A DNA stretch of 64,000 nt from Halobacillus kuroshimensis DSM 18393 (GTDB lineage Bacteria > Bacillota > Bacilli > Bacillales > Halobacillaceae), in NCBI RefSeq assembly GCF_000425705.1, contig NZ_AUDY01000015.1, forward strand, positions 112,180-176,179. The letters are read 5' to 3'. A program made the translations under genes and the position numbers. The notes under the pieces were generated by a model. The model saw nothing but the letters and a program-made list of their open reading frames with translations, had not been told where the DNA came from and made no database searches. Of the stretch, positions 60,138 through 64,000 are shown piece by piece (the first letter of the stretch is position 1; each line of letters starts with the position of its first letter).

Positions 60138-60338
60138 TTTTTAGCGCCCCCTAAGTATTAATTTTGGTACTTAGTTTGATATAGAAAGCTCTTAAATCCT
60201 CATTTACTAGCTCTCAATAGAGATAGAGAGTTTTTCGATATCCACTCTTGCTTTATCCATCTCAGTAGGCAGTATATAAACTTATTCAAGTATTTTATTC
60301 ATAAACTTAAACATAGTCTACTCAAGCTTTTTCTCAAA

Positions 60339-60416
60339 TTACACATCATCACCATGAGCTGCCATGTTACCAATATCTTTAATTGCTTTAATTTTCAAAT
60401 AAAACTTACATTTCAT
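60339..60416 (-). pseudogene. Short frame resembling the end of a DUF4145/HEPN-type protein
   Basis: A 25-codon frame beginning directly after the stop of the membrane-protein gene (TAA-ATG). Its tail DIGNMAAHGDDV recalls the GN-x-AAHG motif of DUF4145 HEPN-like domains. Too short to be functional by itself; probably a remnant. The flanking 60138-60338 shows nothing. Confidence 0.3.
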
Positions 60417-61244
60417 TTATCCTGTTTGCTTTTCTTTTTCACTATCTAAGTCCAATTCCTCGGATTCCATAATAATTTTTTCGATTTCATTAAGATACAC
60501 GTTGTATAACTCATCGGTTTTATGAGTGTTTTCACATAATATTGAAGGAAGATTGCTAGACTTCCCCTTGGTTAATTTCGATTGTACTTGTAATATTTTA
60601 TCGTCGAAACGATAGATGGAATGAGCTGGAAATGAATTAGATATATACACTCTAATACTACTTTGTGTTCTTTTCTTCTTTACTTTTTTCTTTTCATGAT
60701 AGAGGGTTCTCCATATGGACTGCACTTCGTACATAGTTTTTCTTAATTCATCTTCTTCACGCCCATAAAGCTCAGCTAAACCTTTAACAAAATCCGATTC
60801 AGGTGAAAGTAAAATAACCCTTATTTCACAATTCGAATGTAGTAATCGCTCTCTTAATGAATCACTATTATAATTAGTCCAAGTCCTTCCATAAATATGA
60901 CAGATATCTATCTTTCTGTTTGAATTTTTCAATAAATATCGGTAATCAATATCCCTGACATTTAAGAACACTTCATTAATCCCTGTTTTTTCAATGTTTT
61001 CTTTTAATTTGAGTTTGTTTAAAATCAGTCCAACCAGCTTTTCTTTTAGTAGAAATTCGTTTATTAGACCAAATACACCAGTTATTATTAGAGCAGAAGA
61101 AATATTGTTTAGTAGTGATATTAATAACTCGTTATCTGTGAGTTGAGTCACTAGGATTAAAATATTGCCTACTAAAATCAGGGATAATACACCAATCCAA
61201 AAACTAAGCTTGTAATCTTCTTTTACTTTCTTTTTTATCCCCAA
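60417..61244 (-). CDS. Two-helix membrane protein with cytosolic α/β domain, unknown
   Basis: A 275-residue protein. Two hydrophobic helices (about 16-35 and 40-60) anchor a soluble region (about 75-275). The segment KIDICHIYGRTW, EIRVILLSPESDFV and SIRVYISNSFPAHSIYRFDDKILQVQ alternates strands and helices in the way of degenerate phospholipase-D-like domains, but HKD catalytic motifs are missing. TTG 61244 follows GAGGTG; the frame from 61274 crosses that site. Membrane-anchored effector proteins of similar layout occur in anti-phage systems. Function is not assignable. Confidence 0.55.
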   Translation of the reverse strand: MGIKKKVKEDYKLSFWIGVLSLILVGNILILVTQLTDNELLISLLNNISSALIITGVFGLINEFLLKEKLVGLILNKLKLKENIEKTGINEVFLNVRDIDYRYLLKNSNRKIDICHIYGRTWTNYNSDSLRERLLHSNCEIRVILLSPESDFVKGLAELYGREEDELRKTMYEVQSIWRTLYHEKKKVKKKRTQSSIRVYISNSFPAHSIYRFDDKILQVQSKLTKGKSSNLPSILCENTHKTDELYNVYLNEIEKIIMESEELDLDSEKEKQTG

Positions 61245-61483
61245 CCAATCACCTCTTTCTATTTTTTCACACAACTTATTATACCAATAAGTTCCATAGA
61301 AATATAGTTTGTATTATTTGAATCGCATTTATGATTTTACTAGGTTTAAATCCACTCACACAGATAAAAATATCATTCGCTTTGTGTAGTGTTTCATGCA
61401 AAAATATCATATTCGAAAACATATTTTTACTTTCGTTTCGCAGATTTTCTCATGAGTTTCTAAAGTGCTGTCAAATAAAAAAA

Positions 61484-61504
61484 CGGTGACTATAAAAGCC
61501 ACCG
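61484..61504 (-). terminator. Terminator after the transposase fragment
   Basis: CGGTG / CACCG stem, TTTTTTT on the minus strand. Confidence 0.6.
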
Positions 61505-61511
61505 CCTATTC

Positions 61512-61825
61512 TTATGACATTTTCTTAAGCTCCAATTCAATACCCTCCGTAAGACTTTGTTCTTGCATAAATCTATACCACTCACCATTCTCATCAGTCC
61601 TACAGTACGTGGTACATTCTTTCATACGATTCTCTAAGTAACCTTTAAATGGGTCTTGCTTACTACCTTTACTAGGTACTTTCTTCAACCTTGGTATCTC
61701 TTCAGAGTTTTTGTACTTCCTAATGGTTTTTGGGTCAAAGCCAGTCTCTTTAAAGATAGCTGTGATTGACTAACCCTTTGAAATAGTTCTCTAATCATTA
61801 TGTATTCCTCAATCTTGATCATCAT
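61512..61825 (-). pseudogene. IS21-type transposase (IstA) N-terminal fragment, frameshifted
   Basis: The frame begins MMIKIEEYIMIRELFQ, then shifts by one base near GGTTAGTCAATC (about 61765) into AIFKETGFDPKTIRKYKNS and later LKKVPSKGSKQDPFKGYLENRMKE, which is the N-terminal helix-turn-helix of IstA-type transposases. It ends early at 61512 after an unrelated-looking tail. Catalytic domain and istB are missing. A relic showing past transposition here. The gap up to 62036 holds nothing else I can support. Confidence 0.7.
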
Positions 61826-62036
61826 TTCTACACTCCAAATCTTTATCTAGTATAGAAATGATGATCTGTTATTACTAGAGAATTTGAAACCGTTGTTATT
61901 AAGGGGTTTAGAACCATTGCTTACAATAAGTATTAATTTTTTCGGTATAATAACAATGAAAAAGTGTTACACTAACTAAAATTAATACCCCCAATATATC
62001 TATCAGAAGAGACCCAGTTAGATTACTGTACAAACA

Positions 62037-63647
62037 TTATTTATTGAAAGAGCCTCTAAAATCTGCGCTTAAATTCATTGCTGCACCCTTTAAAAGTTTA
62101 GACCTAGCTTGTAAAAACTTTTCATAATCCTCATCTATTGCAGCTATATAAGCCTCATTATCTATATAGTTACTCTTTAATACCTCTTCCAATCTGTCTC
62201 CCAGCAGGTTTTCTAATTCACTGAAATAAATTGAAGGTCGTGAATTTGATATTGTTCTGTTATTGCCCATACTTAATAAGCAAATATTTGCATGAGGGTC
62301 AATGTTACTAATACCTGATGATTTCAAGAAGTCCTTAGGGAATATATGATGATATTCATGCCTATTTACCACAGCTAACGCTCTATCTGTGTTTATTTTT
62401 GAGCCATCTAATAAACTCAAAGGTTGTTTCTCTGCTAATAACAAGGCAAAAGTTTTACTGCTGGCTTTGTTTAACCTAAAGTTTTCACTAACAAATTTGT
62501 CATAATCTATAGGTTTAGTAACTTCTAATTCACTAATTTCATCTAATGCAAACTTTCTAATTTGCTGTAAGTCTATTGTAATCTGAGCTGTATTAAAGGA
62601 AGCAAAGTATCTACTTAACGCAACTTTCCAAAACCATTTTTTTAGTTCTTCTCTTTGCATAAGTGTGGGGTTAGGATTTAAATTGAAAAATTCCACCATA
62701 AATGTCAATTGAATTGAGTATGGTAAATAAGAGTTAGAACTGATGGGTAGTTCACTTGTCACAAAATCCACGGCGTGTTCATAAGCGGTTTTACATTTAT
62801 CTGATGCTTCTTTAAGGACAGAGGATTCATAATCTCTTAACCTGTTTATATCATCTTTATTAAAGCCGTGGCCGTTTGCCGAGGATATATTTCTCAAAAT
62901 TTCTATTTCCCCTACGCCTTCAAAATTTTTATCACTTAAAGACTCCCTTATAGAACTAATGCTATCGCTTAAATCAAATTCTCCGCTCCACGTTGCAGCT
63001 CTCATTAGGTCCACCATTGTAAGCCTTCTTCCTGTACTATTAATGCGTTCAAATACAGGGGCGACTTCATTAACTTTCATATCTCCTATTGTGACAGCAG
63101 CTATTTTATAATCTTTAATAGACTGCAATAAAGCTTGTGCTTTTTGTTCGTATTTACCTTGTTTTTTATGCCCTTCAAACCTTTTACATTGATTTAAAAA
63201 ATCAAAAGTGCCAAGTAGCTTATTTAAAGGAAAATACTCCACTCTTTCTTCACCCTCAGGGTATACAAAGACTTCCTTATCTAAATCGAAAGCTATATTC
63301 CACATACTTCTTGGATTTTCCCCATCCCAATATAAAGCACCACATAAAGTTGATAACCTTTGCTGACCATCTAGTAAATAATTGGTTGGATATTCTTCAG
63401 ACCTTTCATTAATTTCTAAATCACCAATCATTCGTTCGCTTGCTAACTTCTCTTTAGTTAGCCACAACAATATACTTCCAATGGGATACCTGTTGTAAAT
63501 GCTATCTAGTAAAGCTAATATATCACCTTTTTTCCACACAAAAGGTCTCTGGAATTTCGGCAACTTTATATCTCCGCTTTTCACTTTAATTATCAACTCT
63601 TCAATTCTAAGAATTTCTGGCTTAGGGTCATGTTTATAGGATTTCAT
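62037..63647 (-). CDS. DUF262-HNH protein (GmrSD-type nuclease)
   Basis: A 536-residue protein. The N-terminal DUF262 (ParB-like) domain has KFQRPFVWKKGDI (31-43) and DGQQRLSTL (93-101), the nucleotide-binding/hydrolysis motif. The C-terminal part has an HNH-like nuclease site HEYHHIFPKDFL (about 429-440) followed by NICLLSMGNN. This is the GmrS-GmrD fusion architecture of type IV restriction enzymes and related defence proteins such as BrxU and SspE, which attack modified phage DNA. ATG 63647 lies 9 bases after AAGGAG. A single gene; no modification partner is in the window. Confidence 0.82.
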   Translation of the reverse strand: MKSYKHDPKPEILRIEELIIKVKSGDIKLPKFQRPFVWKKGDILALLDSIYNRYPIGSILLWLTKEKLASERMIGDLEINERSEEYPTNYLLDGQQRLSTLCGALYWDGENPRSMWNIAFDLDKEVFVYPEGEERVEYFPLNKLLGTFDFLNQCKRFEGHKKQGKYEQKAQALLQSIKDYKIAAVTIGDMKVNEVAPVFERINSTGRRLTMVDLMRAATWSGEFDLSDSISSIRESLSDKNFEGVGEIEILRNISSANGHGFNKDDINRLRDYESSVLKEASDKCKTAYEHAVDFVTSELPISSNSYLPYSIQLTFMVEFFNLNPNPTLMQREELKKWFWKVALSRYFASFNTAQITIDLQQIRKFALDEISELEVTKPIDYDKFVSENFRLNKASSKTFALLLAEKQPLSLLDGSKINTDRALAVVNRHEYHHIFPKDFLKSSGISNIDPHANICLLSMGNNRTISNSRPSIYFSELENLLGDRLEEVLKSNYIDNEAYIAAIDEDYEKFLQARSKLLKGAAMNLSADFRGSFNK

Positions 63648-63707
63648 TATCACACACTCCTTTTACATTTTAAGTAAATAATACCACAAAAATCTAATTA
63701 ACCTATA

Positions 63708-63731
63708 AAAAAAAGCGGAAGTCCGCTTTTT
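63708..63731. terminator. Hairpin between the DUF262 gene and the IS element
   Basis: AAAAGCGGA / TCCGCTTTT with a two-base tip (AG), flanked by A- and T-runs. Confidence 0.55.

Positions 63732-64000
<269 letters not shown>

Overview
The window reads as a low-GC, spore-forming member of the Bacillaceae. Evidence is a complete gerA-type germination receptor operon, the sporulation genes prkA and yhbH, σW-, PurR-, Fur- and CcpA-type control sites of the Bacillus kind, and B. subtilis-like operon pairs (ydbS-ydbT, odhA-odhB). The gene set suggests a moderately halophilic genus such as Halobacillus, but that is inference. Nearly all genes lie on the minus strand; the exceptions are a MATE transporter, lipM-lipA, one tiny membrane-protein ORF and a small GIY-YIG gene.

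Positions 1-51000 are ordinary core chromosome. In order: a DUF389 membrane protein (partial), aldo/keto reductase, HelD, a small two-gene unit with an RsbW-like ATPase, MurG, a MATE pump, an aldehyde dehydrogenase, an M50-like protease, a nucleoside transporter, a Fur-controlled siderophore transporter without its own ATPase gene, a LysM-CAP protein, the germination receptor, an NCS2 purine permease with PurR boxes, ydbS-ydbT behind a σW promoter, proC, a cation/proton antiporter, yhbH, odhA-odhB, ppk, ppx, prkA, lipM-lipA, trmL, an amidase, ogt, queG, an ABC-class ATPase, tRNA-Gly, and a run of small poorly known genes. The lipoylation genes lipM-lipA act on E2 proteins such as OdhB. ppk and ppx make and degrade polyphosphate, and ppk has a Pho-box-like array upstream.

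Positions 51025-59296 hold a compact integrated element. It is bounded by a perfect 59-bp direct repeat that is the 3' part of a tRNA-Leu(CAA) gene. Between the repeats lie a tyrosine integrase next to the intact tRNA, a serine recombinase, a GIY-YIG protein, an HTH regulator, a winged-helix protein, a Cys-rich VLP-type protein, a coiled-coil protein and a 420-residue protein with a HEPN motif that looks like cargo. A 1.35-kb region without convincing genes carries three 14-bp iterons, an operator-like dyad and an orphan terminator. I see no capsid, relaxase or portal gene, so it looks like a satellite or a minimal integrative replicon rather than a prophage.

Positions 59326-64000 form a second AT-rich accessory block: another HEPN-motif protein, a two-helix membrane protein, a fragment of an IS21-type transposase, a DUF262-HNH (GmrSD-like) protein and the end of an IS3-family element. 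Together the two blocks look like a defence-type hotspot at tRNA-Leu. Intergenic repeats worth attention are two tandem copies of a long hairpin at 37447-37697, whose helices differ by compensating changes, and a separate long palindrome at 7576-7671.
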